A DNA stretch of 64,000 nucleotides from Citrobacter werkmanii NBRC 105721 (lineage in GTDB: Bacteria > Pseudomonadota > Gammaproteobacteria > Enterobacterales > Enterobacteriaceae). The stretch spans positions 62,001 through 126,000 of the forward strand of contig BBMW01000010.1 of NCBI GenBank assembly GCA_000759755.1. The letters are read 5' to 3'. Below, piece after piece: positions 38,563-48,630 of the stretch. Made by a program: the position numbers and the translations under genes. Each line of letters starts with the position of its first letter. The first letter of the stretch is position 1. The notes beneath the pieces were generated by a model. It saw only the letters and a list, made by a program, of their open reading frames with translations, searched no databases and was not told the origin of the DNA.

Positions 38563-39327
38563 ATGGGCAATATATTTGACAAGCCAGTTATTGGTGTAGT
38601 GATGTGTAGGAACAGGCTTAAGGGTCACGAGACCCAGACTCTGCAAGAAAAGTACCTGAATGCGGTTTTGAATGCCGGTGGATTACCGATAGCGTTACCT
38701 CATGCGCTCGCGGAGCCAGAATTACTGAACGCGCTGTTACCAAAACTGGATGGTATCTTCCTGCCTGGAAGCCCAAGCAATGTGCAGCCGCACCTCTATG
38801 GTGAAAATGGCGATGAGTCTGACGCCGATCCGGGGCGTGATCTTCTGAGCATGGCGCTAATTACCGCCGGGCTCGAAAGGCGCATTCCCATTTTCGCCAT
38901 CTGCTGGGGCTTACAGGAATTAGTTGTCGCCACTGGCGGGACTCTGTATCGTCGCCTGTGCGATCACTCGCAGTTCCTGGAGCATCGTGAAGATGCGGAA
39001 CTCCCGGTGGAGCAGCAGTACGCCCCATCTCATGAAGTCCAGGTTCAACAGGGAGGATTGCTGTCGCAATTAATACCAGGTTGCAGCACGTTTTGGGTTA
39101 ACTCCTTACATGGTCAGGGTGCAAAAACCCTTGGCCCGCAGCTGCGCGTGGAAGCACGCTCGCAGGATGGATTAGTGGAAGCTGCCAGCGTTCACGACCA
39201 TCCTTTCGCGCTCGGCGTGCAGTGGCACCCGGAATGGAACAGTAGCGAATACGCCCTGTCGCGTTTGTTACTTGAAGGTTTTATCACCGCTTGTCAGAAC
39301 CACCTCGCTGAAAAACAGCGACTCTGA
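38563..39327 (+). CDS. puuD: Gamma-glutamyl-GABA hydrolase PuuD
   Basis: Class I glutamine-amidotransferase-like hydrolase that releases GABA and glutamate from gamma-glutamyl-GABA. It has 254 residues from ATG 38563, which follows GAGG by six bases; an upstream in-frame start would add four residues. Nucleophile Cys114 is in FAICWGLQE, and the His/Glu pair is in GVQWHPEWN. The residue after Cys is Trp; I recall Arg in E. coli PuuD. It starts the puuDRCB run. Confidence 0.95.
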   Translation: MGNIFDKPVIGVVMCRNRLKGHETQTLQEKYLNAVLNAGGLPIALPHALAEPELLNALLPKLDGIFLPGSPSNVQPHLYGENGDESDADPGRDLLSMALITAGLERRIPIFAICWGLQELVVATGGTLYRRLCDHSQFLEHREDAELPVEQQYAPSHEVQVQQGGLLSQLIPGCSTFWVNSLHGQGAKTLGPQLRVEARSQDGLVEAASVHDHPFALGVQWHPEWNSSEYALSRLLLEGFITACQNHLAEKQRL

Positions 39328-39352
39328 CCACTACTGTTAAGGAAATGCAATT

Positions 39353-39910
39353 ATGAGCGATGACGGCCTGGCGCCGGGTAAACGTTTGTCAGAGATCCGC
39401 CAGCAATTGGGTCTTTCGCAGCGTCGTGCCGCCGAACTGTCTGGGTTGACGCATAGCGCCATCAGCACCATAGAGCAGGATAAAGTCAGTCCTGCCATCA
39501 GTACGCTGCAAAAGCTATTGAAAGTATATGGGCTGTCGCTCTCCGAGTTCTTCGCGGAACCGGAAAAGCCTGACGAACCGCAGGTGGTTATCAATCAGGA
39601 TGATTTGATTGAGATCGGGAGTCAGGGAGTATCCATGAAGTTAGTTCACAACGGAAATCCGAATCGTACGCTGGCAATGATGTTTGAAACCTATCAGCCA
39701 GGCACGACAACCGGGGAGAGAATTAAACACCAGGGTGAAGAGATTGGCACAATACTGGAAGGTGAAGTGGTTTTGACCATCAACGGTCAAACGTATCATC
39801 TTGTTGAAGGGCAAAGTTATGCCATTAACACCGGCATTCCACACAGCTTCAGCAACACCTCGGCAGGGATCTGCCGCATTATCAGTGCCCACACTCCCAC
39901 CACATTCTAA
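39353..39910 (+). CDS. puuR: Puu pathway repressor PuuR
   Basis: A 185-residue putrescine-responsive repressor. An N-terminal XRE-type helix-turn-helix (about residues 10-66, LSQRRAAELSGLTHSAISTIEQ) is followed by a C-terminal cupin (about 110-180, with TTTGERIKHQGEEIGTILEG and YHLVEGQSYAINTGIPHSF). It is expected to bind the two boxes between puuA and puuD. It lies 25 bases after puuD. Confidence 0.96.
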   Translation: MSDDGLAPGKRLSEIRQQLGLSQRRAAELSGLTHSAISTIEQDKVSPAISTLQKLLKVYGLSLSEFFAEPEKPDEPQVVINQDDLIEIGSQGVSMKLVHNGNPNRTLAMMFETYQPGTTTGERIKHQGEEIGTILEGEVVLTINGQTYHLVEGQSYAINTGIPHSFSNTSAGICRIISAHTPTTF

Positions 39911-39918
39911 TAAGTAGC

Positions 39919-39943
39919 GGCCTGAGTTTCTCAGGCCTTCTTA
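39919..39943 (+). terminator. Hairpin between puuR and puuC
   Basis: GGCCTGAG / CTCAGGCC with a 3-base loop and TTCTTAAAT after it; it could partly separate puuDR from puuCB expression. Confidence 0.55.
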
Positions 39944-40048
39944 AATAACGCGCATTAACAGGGTAAATCCCTGAGGCATCGTGCAGCCTGATTTTGCCTG
40001 AAAAAGATCAGCAACGAACTTTATCTTATTGATATAAAAGGAGTAGCT

Positions 40049-41536
40049 ATGAACTTTCAGAACCTTAAATATTGGCGTGAGAAAGCCAGCCATTATTCGC
40101 CGGAAACCCGTTTATTTATTAACGGCGAATATTGCGCCGCCGCCGATAACGAAACCTTTATTACTCAGGATCCGGCCGGACAGCGCCCACTCGCCAAAGT
40201 CGCCCGCGGCAAAAAAGCGGATGTGGATCGTGCGGTCACCGCCGCCCGCGCCGTCTTTGAACGCGGTGACTGGTCGCAGGCATCACCCGCTGAGCGCAAG
40301 GCGGTTCTGCACAAGCTTGCAGATTTAATGGAGCAGCATCACGAGGAGCTGGCGCTACTGGAAACGCTCGACACCGGTAAACCGATTCGCCATAGCCTGC
40401 GTGATGATATTCCAGGTGCGGCGCGCGCCATCCGGTGGTACGCCGAAGCTATTGATAAAGTCTATGGCGAAGTTGCCACCACCTCGGTAAACGATCTGGC
40501 GCTGATTGTGCGCGAACCAGTGGGCGTGATCGCGGCTATCGTTCCGTGGAACTTTCCCCTGCTACTGGCCTGTTGGAAACTTGGCCCCGCGCTGGCCGCC
40601 GGTAACAGCGTGATCCTCAAACCCTCGGAGAAATCCCCGCTGACCGCCATTCGCCTTGCGGCGCTGGCTAAAAAAGCGGGTTTGCCCGATGGCGTTCTCA
40701 GCGTGGTTAGCGGGTATGGCCACGAAGCAGGCCAGGCGTTGTCGCAGCATCCGGATGTCGATGTGATCACTTTTACTGGCTCAACCCGCACCGGCAAGCA
40801 ACTGCTAAAAGATGCTGGCGACAGCAACATGAAACGCGTTTGGCTGGAAGCTGGCGGTAAAAACGCCAACATCGTGTTTGCCGACTGCCCGGATCTACCA
40901 AAAGCCGCCGCCACTGCCGCGGCAGGCATTTTCTACAACCAGGGTCAGGTCTGTATCGCCGGTACGCGTCTGCTGCTGGAAGAGAGTATTGCCGACGAAT
41001 TTATCGCGCTGTTGAAAGAGCAGGCGAAAAACTGGCAGCCGGGCAACCCGCTGGATCCTGAAACCACGATGGGCACGCTTATCGACAATGCGCATGCTGA
41101 CACCGTGGACACCTTTATTCGCGACGGTGAAACGCAAGGCACGCTGGCGCTAGATGGCCGCAGCCATGTCCATCCGGCGGCTATCGGCCCGACGATTTTT
41201 GTCGATACCCCGCCGCAAGCCCACGTCAGCCGCGATGAGATCTTCGGCCCGGTACTGGTCATCACCCGTTTTAGCAGCGAAGCCGAAGCCCTGGCGCTGG
41301 CCAACGACAGCGACTACGGCCTGGGTGCCGCGGTCTGGACCCGCGATTTGTCGCGCGCCCATCGCATGAGTCGTCGCCTGAAGGCCGGTTCGGTCTTCGT
41401 GAATAACTACAACGACGGTGATATGACCGTGCCGTTCGGCGGTTATAAGCAAAGCGGCAACGGGCGCGATAAGTCCTTGCATGCCCTGGAAAAATTTAGC
41501 GAACTGAAAACCATTTGGATCTCCCTGGAGCCTTAA
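40049..41536 (+). CDS. puuC: Gamma-glutamyl-gamma-aminobutyraldehyde dehydrogenase PuuC
   Basis: NAD(P)-dependent aldehyde dehydrogenase of 495 residues that oxidises gamma-glutamyl-aminobutyraldehyde, and can take other aminoaldehydes. The catalytic Cys is in NQGQVCIAGTR and the general-base Glu in LEAGGKNANIVF; the NAD fold motif is TFTGSTRTGKQL. ATG 40049 follows AAAGGAG. It is followed directly by puuB. Confidence 0.96.
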   Translation: MNFQNLKYWREKASHYSPETRLFINGEYCAAADNETFITQDPAGQRPLAKVARGKKADVDRAVTAARAVFERGDWSQASPAERKAVLHKLADLMEQHHEELALLETLDTGKPIRHSLRDDIPGAARAIRWYAEAIDKVYGEVATTSVNDLALIVREPVGVIAAIVPWNFPLLLACWKLGPALAAGNSVILKPSEKSPLTAIRLAALAKKAGLPDGVLSVVSGYGHEAGQALSQHPDVDVITFTGSTRTGKQLLKDAGDSNMKRVWLEAGGKNANIVFADCPDLPKAAATAAAGIFYNQGQVCIAGTRLLLEESIADEFIALLKEQAKNWQPGNPLDPETTMGTLIDNAHADTVDTFIRDGETQGTLALDGRSHVHPAAIGPTIFVDTPPQAHVSRDEIFGPVLVITRFSSEAEALALANDSDYGLGAAVWTRDLSRAHRMSRRLKAGSVFVNNYNDGDMTVPFGGYKQSGNGRDKSLHALEKFSELKTIWISLEP

Positions 41537-41538
41537 TC

Positions 41539-42819
41539 ATGACTGAACATACCAGCAGTTATTACGCCGCAAGCGCCAATCAGTACGAACCGTTTCCCAC
41601 CCTTAGCGAATCGGTTAGCTGTGATGTCTGTGTCGTGGGCGGTGGCTATACCGGACTCTCCTCCGCCCTGCATTTAGCGGAAATGGGTTATGACGTGGTG
41701 CTACTGGAATCCGCGCGTATTGGTTTTGGGGCCAGCGGACGCAACGGCGGCCAGTTGGTTAACTCTTACAGTCGCGATATTGATGTTATCGAACGCAGCT
41801 ACGGCCCGGATGCCGCCAAAATGCTCGGCAGCATGATGTTTGAAGGCGGCGATATCATTCGCGAACGCATCAAGCGTTATCAGATTGACTGTGACTATCG
41901 CCCCGGCGGGCTGTTTGTGGCGCTGAACCATAAGCAGATGGAAACGCTGGAAGAGCAGAAGTCGAACTGGGAACGCTACGGCAACACGCAGCTTGAACTG
42001 TTAGACAGCAGCGAAATTCGCCGCGAAGTCAGTAGCGATCGTTATGTCGGCGCGCTGCTCGACCATAGCGGTGGTCATATTCATCCGCTCAATCTGGCTA
42101 TCGGCGAAGCTAACGCTATTCGTCTGAACGGCGGACGCATCTTCGAACAATCGCCGGTCACCCGCATTCAGCACACCAGCCCGGCGGTGGTCAGCACGGA
42201 AAAAGGTCAGGTTACCGCCCGCTTTGTGATCGTGGCGGGCAACGCTTACCTCGGCGACAAACTGGAACCTGCGCTGGCAAAAAGCAGCATGCCGTGCGGC
42301 ACGCAGGTGTTAACCACCGAACCATTGTCAGCTGAAATGGCGCGTTCGCTGATCCCGAAAAACTACTGTGTGGAAGATTGCAACTACCTGCTGGATTACT
42401 ACCGTCTGACCGGCGATAACCGCCTGCTGTACGGCGGCGGGGTGGTCTACGGCGCACGCGATCCGAACGATATTGAGCGCCTGGTGATGCCGAATCTGCT
42501 GAAGACCTTCCCGCAATTGCGGGGGGTAAAAATTGATTACCGCTGGACCGGTAATTTCCTGTTGACGTTATCACGCATGCCGCAGTTCGGCCGCCTTGAT
42601 ACCAATATTTACTATATGCAGGGCTACAGCGGTCACGGCGTGACCTGTACCCATCTGGCTGGACGCCTGATTTCCGAACTGCTGCGCGGGGATGCCGAGC
42701 GCTTTGACGCATTCGCCAACCTGCCACACTACCCGTTCCCGGGAGGCCGCAGCCTGCGCATTCCGTTTACCGCCATGGGGGCGGCCTATTACAGCTTACG
42801 CGATCGCCTTGGGGTTTAA
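41539..42819 (+). CDS. puuB: Gamma-glutamylputrescine oxidase PuuB
   Basis: FAD-dependent oxidase that converts gamma-glutamylputrescine to the aminobutyraldehyde with release of ammonia and H2O2. It has 426 residues from MTEHTSS, the E. coli length; the frame also runs into the end of puuC. The dinucleotide-binding motif is VCVVGGGYTGLSSALHLAE near residue 33. A terminator follows, so the puuE transaminase gene of E. coli is absent here. Confidence 0.96.
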   Translation: MTEHTSSYYAASANQYEPFPTLSESVSCDVCVVGGGYTGLSSALHLAEMGYDVVLLESARIGFGASGRNGGQLVNSYSRDIDVIERSYGPDAAKMLGSMMFEGGDIIRERIKRYQIDCDYRPGGLFVALNHKQMETLEEQKSNWERYGNTQLELLDSSEIRREVSSDRYVGALLDHSGGHIHPLNLAIGEANAIRLNGGRIFEQSPVTRIQHTSPAVVSTEKGQVTARFVIVAGNAYLGDKLEPALAKSSMPCGTQVLTTEPLSAEMARSLIPKNYCVEDCNYLLDYYRLTGDNRLLYGGGVVYGARDPNDIERLVMPNLLKTFPQLRGVKIDYRWTGNFLLTLSRMPQFGRLDTNIYYMQGYSGHGVTCTHLAGRLISELLRGDAERFDAFANLPHYPFPGGRSLRIPFTAMGAAYYSLRDRLGV

Positions 42820-42840
42820 GTTCTTCCGCGATAAACCCGA

Positions 42841-42872
42841 CGCACAGGGCGGTCTCCCCTGTGCGTTTTTTT
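42841..42872 (+). terminator. Terminator of the puuDRCB operon
   Basis: CGCACAGGG / CCCTGTGCG stem followed by seven T residues, directly after puuB. Confidence 0.92.
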
Positions 42873-43027
42873 ATTCCCGGTCGGTGAAAAACAGATAACA
42901 GTCACGAATATATCGCTATAGGACATAACCACACTCTTCGCATTGTTTCTCTCCTCTAATCGGATACGCTTTTTTAGATATCGCTGGCGGCGTGCGCCAG
43001 AACTCAACGGGGGAAGAAACGCGTGTT

Positions 43028-44155
43028 ATGAATACGAATAATGAGGAGACCTTTTATCAGGCGATGCGCCGGAAGGGAGTAAGCCGACGCAGTTTTCTTA
43101 AATATTGTAGCCTCGCCGCAACATCGCTGGGATTAGGGGCTGGAATGACGCCCCGAATAGCCTGGGCGTTGGAGAACAAACCCCGGATCCCGGTAGTCTG
43201 GATCCACGGGCTGGAATGTACCTGCTGTACCGAATCGTTTATTCGCTCCTCGCACCCACTCGCCAAAGACGTCATCCTCTCTCTGATTTCCCTCGATTAC
43301 GACGACACGCTGATGGCCGCCGCCGGAACGCAGGCCGAAGAGGTCTTTGAAGACATTCTGCGCCAGTACCACGGCCGCTACATTCTGGCCGTCGAAGGTA
43401 ATCCTCCGCTAGGTGAACAAGGGATGTTCTGCATTAGCGGCGGAAGACCCTTTGTGGAAAAACTCAAACGCGCCGCCGCCGGAGCCAGCGCGATTATCGC
43501 CTGGGGCACCTGTGCCTCCTGGGGCTGCGTGCAGGCTGCCCGGCCTAACCCCACCCAGGCAACCCCGATCGATAAAGTCATCACCGACAAGCCGATCGTG
43601 AAAGTCCCCGGCTGCCCGCCGATTCCTGATGTTATGAGCGCCATCATTACCTACATGGTCACCTTTGATCGTCTGCCGGAACTCGACCGTCTGGGGCGTC
43701 CACTGATGTTCTACGGCCAGCGTATTCACGACAAATGCTACCGCCGCGCCCACTTTGACGCCGGGGAGTTCGTGGAAAGCTGGGACGATGACGCCGCCCG
43801 CAAAGGCTATTGCCTGTACAAAATGGGCTGTAAAGGGCCAACCACCTACAACGCCTGCTCCACCACCCGCTGGAATGGCGGCGTTTCCTTCCCCATCCAG
43901 TCCGGCCACGGTTGTCTGGGATGTTCGGAAAACGGCTTCTGGGATCGCGGTTCGTTCTATAGCCGCGTGGTCGATATTCCACAGATCGGGACACATTCAA
44001 CCGCCGATACCGTCGGCCTCACCGCGCTTGGCGTCGTGGCTGCCGGCGTCGGCGTCCACGCAGTCGCCAGCGCCGTCAACCAACACAACCGCCACAAACA
44101 GCAATTAGCCGACGCCAGACAGCAGTCGTCAGACAATGAGGATAAACAGGCATGA
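43028..44155 (+). CDS. hyaA: Hydrogenase-1 small subunit HyaA
   Basis: Electron-transfer subunit of the membrane-bound [NiFe] uptake hydrogenase, 375 residues. It has a Tat signal SRRSFLKY at 19-26 and a C-terminal membrane anchor ([22 protein letters not shown]). The proximal cluster carries Cys64, 66, 67, 162 and 167; Cys66 and Cys167 correspond to the extra cysteines (19 and 120 of mature E. coli HyaA) that make the oxygen-tolerant 4Fe-3S cluster. A GTG at 42992 would add 12 residues, but the E. coli match starts at MNxNEETF. hyaB overlaps by four bases. Confidence 0.97.
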   Translation: MNTNNEETFYQAMRRKGVSRRSFLKYCSLAATSLGLGAGMTPRIAWALENKPRIPVVWIHGLECTCCTESFIRSSHPLAKDVILSLISLDYDDTLMAAAGTQAEEVFEDILRQYHGRYILAVEGNPPLGEQGMFCISGGRPFVEKLKRAAAGASAIIAWGTCASWGCVQAARPNPTQATPIDKVITDKPIVKVPGCPPIPDVMSAIITYMVTFDRLPELDRLGRPLMFYGQRIHDKCYRRAHFDAGEFVESWDDDAARKGYCLYKMGCKGPTTYNACSTTRWNGGVSFPIQSGHGCLGCSENGFWDRGSFYSRVVDIPQIGTHSTADTVGLTALGVVAAGVGVHAVASAVNQHNRHKQQLADARQQSSDNEDKQA

Positions 44156-45945
44156 GCCATTCGTATCAAACCCAGGGATATACCTTAAACAATGCCGGTC
44201 GCCGTCTGGTTGTGGATCCCATTACGCGCATTGAAGGTCATATGCGTTGTGAAGTGAACATTGATGAGCAAAACATCATCACCAACGCGGTTTCTTGCGG
44301 CACCATGTTCCGCGGACTGGAGATCATTCTTCAGGGTCGCGACCCGCGCGACGCCTGGGCATTTGTCGAACGGATTTGCGGGGTGTGCACCGGCGTACAT
44401 GCCCTTGCCTCTGTCTACGCCATTGAAGATGCCATTGGCATTAAGGTGCCCGACAACGCCAACATCATTCGCAACATTATGCTGGCCACGCTGTGGTGCC
44501 ACGACCATCTGGTGCACTTTTATCAGTTAGCCGGAATGGACTGGATTGACGTGTTGAATGCTCTGAAAGCAGATCCGCGCGCCACATCGCAACTGGCGCA
44601 GAGCCTTTCTGCCTGGCCGATGTCCTCACCAGGCTACTTCTTTGACGTCCAAAATCGGCTGAAGAAATTTGTCGAAGGCGGTCAGTTGGGGATTTTCCGC
44701 AACGGTTATTGGGGCCATCCGCAGTACAAGCTATCGCCAGAGGCTAATCTGATGGGCTTTGCCCACTATTTGGAAGCGCTCGACTTTCAACGCGAGATTA
44801 TCAAAATCCATACGGTGTTTGGCGGTAAAAACCCCCATCCTAACTGGATTGTCGGGGGTATGCCGTGCGCTATCAATATCGATCAGAGTGGCGCAGTAGG
44901 CGCGGTCGATATGGAACGCCTGAACCTGGTGCAGTCGATCATCACCCGCACCGCTGACTTTATTAACAACGTCATGGTGCCTGACGCGCTGGCTATTGGC
45001 CAGTTCAATAAACCCTGGAGCCAGATTGGTACCGGGCTTTCTGATAAATGCGTTTTGAGCTACGGCGCGTTCCCGGACATCGCCAATGACTTCAGCGACA
45101 AAAGCCTGTTGATGCCAGGCGGCGCGGTGATTAACGGTGATTTTAACAACGTATTGCCTGTGGACCTCGCCGATCAGCAGCAAATTCAGGAGTTTGTCGA
45201 TCACGCCTGGTACCGTTACCCGGATGATCAGTTGGGCCGCCACCCCTTCGAAGGCATTACCGAACCCTGGTATAACCCCGGCGATGTGAAAGGCAGCGAT
45301 ATTAATATCCAGCAGCTCAACGAGCAGGAACGTTACTCGTGGATCAAAGCCCCGCGCTGGCGGGGACACGCCATGGAGGTTGGGCCGTTGGCGCGCACGC
45401 TGATTGCCTATCACAAAGGGGATGCCGCGACGATTGAATCCGTGGATCGCATGATGTCGGCCCTCAAGCTGCCGCTGTCGGGCATGCAGTCGACGCTGGG
45501 CCGTATTCTGTGCCGGGCGCACGAAGCGCAGTGGGCCGTGAGCAAGCTGCAATACTTCTTCGACAAGCTGATGACCAACCTGAAAAACGGCAACCTGGCG
45601 ACGGCGAATACCGAAAAATGGGAGCCAGCAAGCTGGCCGCAGCACTGCCGCGGGATCGGTTTTACCGAGGCGCCGCGCGGAGCATTAGGCCACTGGGCAT
45701 CGATTCGCGACCAGAAAATCGATCTGTATCAGTGCGTAGTGCCAACCACCTGGAACGCCAGCCCGCGCGATCCAAAAGGACAAATTGGCGCTTACGAGGC
45801 GGCGCTGATGGGTACCCAAATGGCGATACCGGATCAACCACTGGAGATCCTGCGCACCTTGCACAGCTTCGACCCCTGCCTGGCCTGTTCAACCCACGTG
45901 CTTGGCGACGACGGCAGCGAACTGATCGCAGTCCAGATTCGCTAA
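44152..45945 (+). CDS. hyaB: Hydrogenase-1 large subunit HyaB
   Basis: Catalytic subunit of hydrogenase-1, 597 residues. Nickel is held by two CxxC pairs: RICGVCTG (Cys76, Cys79) and DPCLACSTH (Cys576, Cys579). The C-terminal 15 residues after His582 are the extension removed by HyaD once the metal site is loaded. The length and both motifs match E. coli HyaB. It is translationally coupled to hyaA. Confidence 0.98.
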   Translation: MSHSYQTQGYTLNNAGRRLVVDPITRIEGHMRCEVNIDEQNIITNAVSCGTMFRGLEIILQGRDPRDAWAFVERICGVCTGVHALASVYAIEDAIGIKVPDNANIIRNIMLATLWCHDHLVHFYQLAGMDWIDVLNALKADPRATSQLAQSLSAWPMSSPGYFFDVQNRLKKFVEGGQLGIFRNGYWGHPQYKLSPEANLMGFAHYLEALDFQREIIKIHTVFGGKNPHPNWIVGGMPCAINIDQSGAVGAVDMERLNLVQSIITRTADFINNVMVPDALAIGQFNKPWSQIGTGLSDKCVLSYGAFPDIANDFSDKSLLMPGGAVINGDFNNVLPVDLADQQQIQEFVDHAWYRYPDDQLGRHPFEGITEPWYNPGDVKGSDINIQQLNEQERYSWIKAPRWRGHAMEVGPLARTLIAYHKGDAATIESVDRMMSALKLPLSGMQSTLGRILCRAHEAQWAVSKLQYFFDKLMTNLKNGNLATANTEKWEPASWPQHCRGIGFTEAPRGALGHWASIRDQKIDLYQCVVPTTWNASPRDPKGQIGAYEAALMGTQMAIPDQPLEILRTLHSFDPCLACSTHVLGDDGSELIAVQIR

Positions 45946-45964
45946 GCGTTGAGGAAAAGGAACG

Positions 45965-46699
45965 ATGACTGGAAAGATATCCCCACGCGTCGGGGAGGCG
46001 CGTGATACCGCCGTCAGCCACTATGTGTTTGAAGCGCCTGTTCGCTTGTGGCACTGGCTGACTGTAGGCTGCATGTTGGTTTTGATGGTGACCGGATACT
46101 TTATTGGCCGACCGCTGCCATCGGTCAGCGGCGAGGCCACCTATCTGTTCTATATGGGCGACATCCGGCTGGCGCATTTCGCCGCCGCCATGGTGTTCAC
46201 GGTGATCCTGCTGATGCGCATTTACTGGGCCTTTGTCGGTAACCGTTATTCACGCGAGTTGTTTATTGTGCCGGTCTGGCGTCGCAGGTGGTGGCAGGGG
46301 GCGTTTTCGGTGGTGCGCTGGTATCTGTTTCTGGAAAAGAAACCAGGAGAGGATATCGGACATAACCCCGTTGCGCAGGCAGCGATGTTTGGCTATTTCC
46401 TGCTCTCCGTTTTTATGATCCTGACCGGTTTTGCCTTATACAGCGAGCATAGCCAGTACGCCATTTTCACTCCCTTCCGCTATGTGACGGAGTTTTTCTA
46501 CTGGACCGGCGGCAACTCTCTCGATATTCACAGCTGGCACCGGCTAGGAATGTGGTTCATCGCCGCCTTCATCATAGGTCATGTGTACATGGCTATCCGC
46601 GAGGACATCATGTCCGACGATACCGTCATCTCGACCATGGTCAACGGCTATCGTAGCCACAAATTTGCCAAACGTCAGCGCAACAAGGAGGCGTCATGA
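45965..46699 (+). CDS. hyaC: Hydrogenase-1 cytochrome b subunit HyaC
   Basis: Di-heme membrane anchor, 244 residues, that passes electrons from HyaAB to the quinone pool. It has four membrane helices. Heme-ligand His residues are in [18 protein letters not shown] and [10 protein letters not shown], with a further His in FIIGHVYMA. It belongs to the Ni/Fe-hydrogenase b-type cytochrome family. AAGGA precedes the start; hyaD overlaps its end by four bases. Confidence 0.96.
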   Translation: MTGKISPRVGEARDTAVSHYVFEAPVRLWHWLTVGCMLVLMVTGYFIGRPLPSVSGEATYLFYMGDIRLAHFAAAMVFTVILLMRIYWAFVGNRYSRELFIVPVWRRRWWQGAFSVVRWYLFLEKKPGEDIGHNPVAQAAMFGYFLLSVFMILTGFALYSEHSQYAIFTPFRYVTEFFYWTGGNSLDIHSWHRLGMWFIAAFIIGHVYMAIREDIMSDDTVISTMVNGYRSHKFAKRQRNKEAS

Positions 46700-47277
46700 G
46701 CGAACCTCACGTCATCGTGATGGGCTTAGGCAACCTGCTGTGGGCAGACGAAGGGTTTGGCATTCGCCTCGCGGAGCGCCTGTACGCCCACTATCACTGG
46801 CCAGAATGGGTAGAGATTGTCGATGGCGGCACCCAGGGGCTGAATCTGCTGGGCTACGTTGAACAGGCCAGCCATTTGCTGCTGCTGGACGCCATCGACT
46901 ACGGACTCGCGCCGGGCACCCTGCAAACTTACGCCGGAGACAAAGTCCCGAGTTACCTCAGCGCCAAAAAAATGAGTCTGCATCAGAACAGCTTCTCTGA
47001 AGTGCTGGCTCTGGCGGATATTCGCGGCCATCTCCCCGCGCACATCGCTCTGGTGGGACTACAGCCGGTACAGCTGGACGACTATGGCGGCAGCCTGACC
47101 GACATCGCGCGCGCTCAGCTCCCGGCGGCAGAACAGGCCGCGCTTACGCAACTGGCCGCGTGGGGCATTACGCCACAGATAAGCGATGAAACGCGTTGCC
47201 TGAACTATGACTGCCTGTCGATGGAAAACTATGAAGGCGTGCGTATTCGCCAGTATCGCGTAACGCTGGAGGAATAA
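46696..47277 (+). CDS. hyaD: Hydrogenase-1 maturation endopeptidase HyaD
   Basis: A 193-residue nickel-sensing protease that cuts the HyaB C-terminus after His582. The N-terminal motif [14 protein letters not shown] carries the conserved Glu metal ligand, DAIDYG the conserved Asp and SLHQNSFSE the His. ATGA overlap with hyaC shows coupling. Confidence 0.95.
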   Translation: MSEPHVIVMGLGNLLWADEGFGIRLAERLYAHYHWPEWVEIVDGGTQGLNLLGYVEQASHLLLLDAIDYGLAPGTLQTYAGDKVPSYLSAKKMSLHQNSFSEVLALADIRGHLPAHIALVGLQPVQLDDYGGSLTDIARAQLPAAEQAALTQLAAWGITPQISDETRCLNYDCLSMENYEGVRIRQYRVTLEE

Positions 47278-47282
47278 ACAAT

Positions 47283-47684
47283 ATGTTAAATGACACCCCA
47301 TTTTCTGCGTTATGGCAACGTATGCTGGCGCGTGGCTGGCAACCGCTGAGCGCGTCTGAACTGGATGGCTGGGTAACCCGCGTGCGTGATGGCGTGGTCC
47401 TGCTCAGCAGCGATCCCCGCCGTACACCTGAAGTCAGCGATAACCCGGTCATGATTGCCGAGTTGCTCCGCGAGTTTCCCCAGTTTGACTGGCACATCGC
47501 TATGGCGGATCTTGAACACAGCGAGGAGATCGGCGATCGCTTTGGCGTGTTCCGTTTTCCGGCTACCCTGGTGTTTACCCAAGGTGAGCTGCGCGGCATT
47601 CTCAGCGGCATCCACCCCTGGGCCGACTTGCTCAACCTGATGCGTCCCCTCGTTGAAGAACGTATACCGCCGGAGTCTGCATGA
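47283..47684 (+). CDS. hyaE: Hydrogenase-1 accessory protein HyaE
   Basis: A 133-residue thioredoxin-fold protein without the CxxC active site (HyaE/HupG family). It acts as a chaperone for the Tat-exported small subunit before assembly. It starts five bases after hyaD and overlaps hyaF by four bases. Confidence 0.93.
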   Translation: MLNDTPFSALWQRMLARGWQPLSASELDGWVTRVRDGVVLLSSDPRRTPEVSDNPVMIAELLREFPQFDWHIAMADLEHSEEIGDRFGVFRFPATLVFTQGELRGILSGIHPWADLLNLMRPLVEERIPPESA

Positions 47685-48541
47685 TGAGCGATTCCTTTTT
47701 TCATCTGCTGGGGCCAGGAACGCAGCCGGGTGATGACAGCTTCAGCATGAACCCCTTGCCCCTCACCTGCCAGGTCAACAGCGACCCCAGCATGGCAACA
47801 CTGGAAAACTGTCCGCACAGCCCGGCGGTGATGGCATTGTTAGCCGATGTGCGCCACCAGCTCACCCAGAGAATTCCCGCCAAACAGGATGTGCTGGGAT
47901 GGGATTTATCCACGCTCAATGCAGACGATCTCACGTTTTTAAATACGCTACTCGGCGAAGGCGAAGTTTCCGTGCGCATTCAGCATGCTGACGGCAGGGC
48001 GAGCGAGATTCAGGAGTCGATTTTCTGCGGTATCTGGCGGGTGCGTTGTCAGAATGACAAGGGGCAATGGCAGGAACATCTGGAAGCAGGTAGCGCGCCA
48101 CGGGCGCTGTGGCAGGCGGCAACAATCAATACGCTGCCGGACGATAGCCTGCTGCCTCCGCCTATAAATGGGTTGATGAATGGCCTGACGCTGGCCCAGG
48201 AACTGCTGGCGCACGTGCGCGATCCGGCCACGCTTCCCCATAGCATTAACCTCACCCAACTGCCTGTTAGCGATGCGGATCGCCGATTCCTCGCCAATCT
48301 GTGCGGCGAAGGGCACATTCAGATCCGCACCATCGGCTACGGCGAGAGCCAAATCGACGCCACGGCGCTGCGCCATGTCTGGCATGTGCGCTGTCTGGAT
48401 ACCCTGAAAGGGCTTTTGCTAGAGAGTTATGAGATCTGCCCATTACCGGAACTGGTACTGGCTGCGCCGGAAGATCTGCTCGACTCGCTCGAGCGCCTGG
48501 ATGAAGTCTGCGCCTGGCTGGCATCCGGCCCGCCTGCCTGA
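47681..48541 (+). CDS. hyaF: Hydrogenase-1 accessory protein HyaF
   Basis: A 286-residue HupH/HyaF-family maturation factor linked to the cofactors of the small subunit. It contains two related halves of about 100 residues ([20 protein letters not shown] and [20 protein letters not shown]), an internal duplication that is plain in the sequence. Two ATG codons stand in tandem; the first overlaps the hyaE stop and the second (47684) may equally be used. Confidence 0.94.
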   Translation: MMSDSFFHLLGPGTQPGDDSFSMNPLPLTCQVNSDPSMATLENCPHSPAVMALLADVRHQLTQRIPAKQDVLGWDLSTLNADDLTFLNTLLGEGEVSVRIQHADGRASEIQESIFCGIWRVRCQNDKGQWQEHLEAGSAPRALWQAATINTLPDDSLLPPPINGLMNGLTLAQELLAHVRDPATLPHSINLTQLPVSDADRRFLANLCGEGHIQIRTIGYGESQIDATALRHVWHVRCLDTLKGLLLESYEICPLPELVLAAPEDLLDSLERLDEVCAWLASGPPA

Positions 48542-48552
48542 CTCCCTCTTTA

Positions 48553-48581
48553 AGACCCGCGTACTTTTCTGCTGCGGGTCT
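48553..48581 (+). terminator. Hairpin between hyaF and appC
   Basis: AGACCCGC / GCGGGTCT arms around 13 bases, followed by a T-rich stretch. It probably ends part of the hya transcripts. Confidence 0.65.
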
Positions 48582-48630
48582 AACGTTTTCTTCTTTATCT
48601 ATTCACTCTCTAATGCCTGATGGAGTTCGC

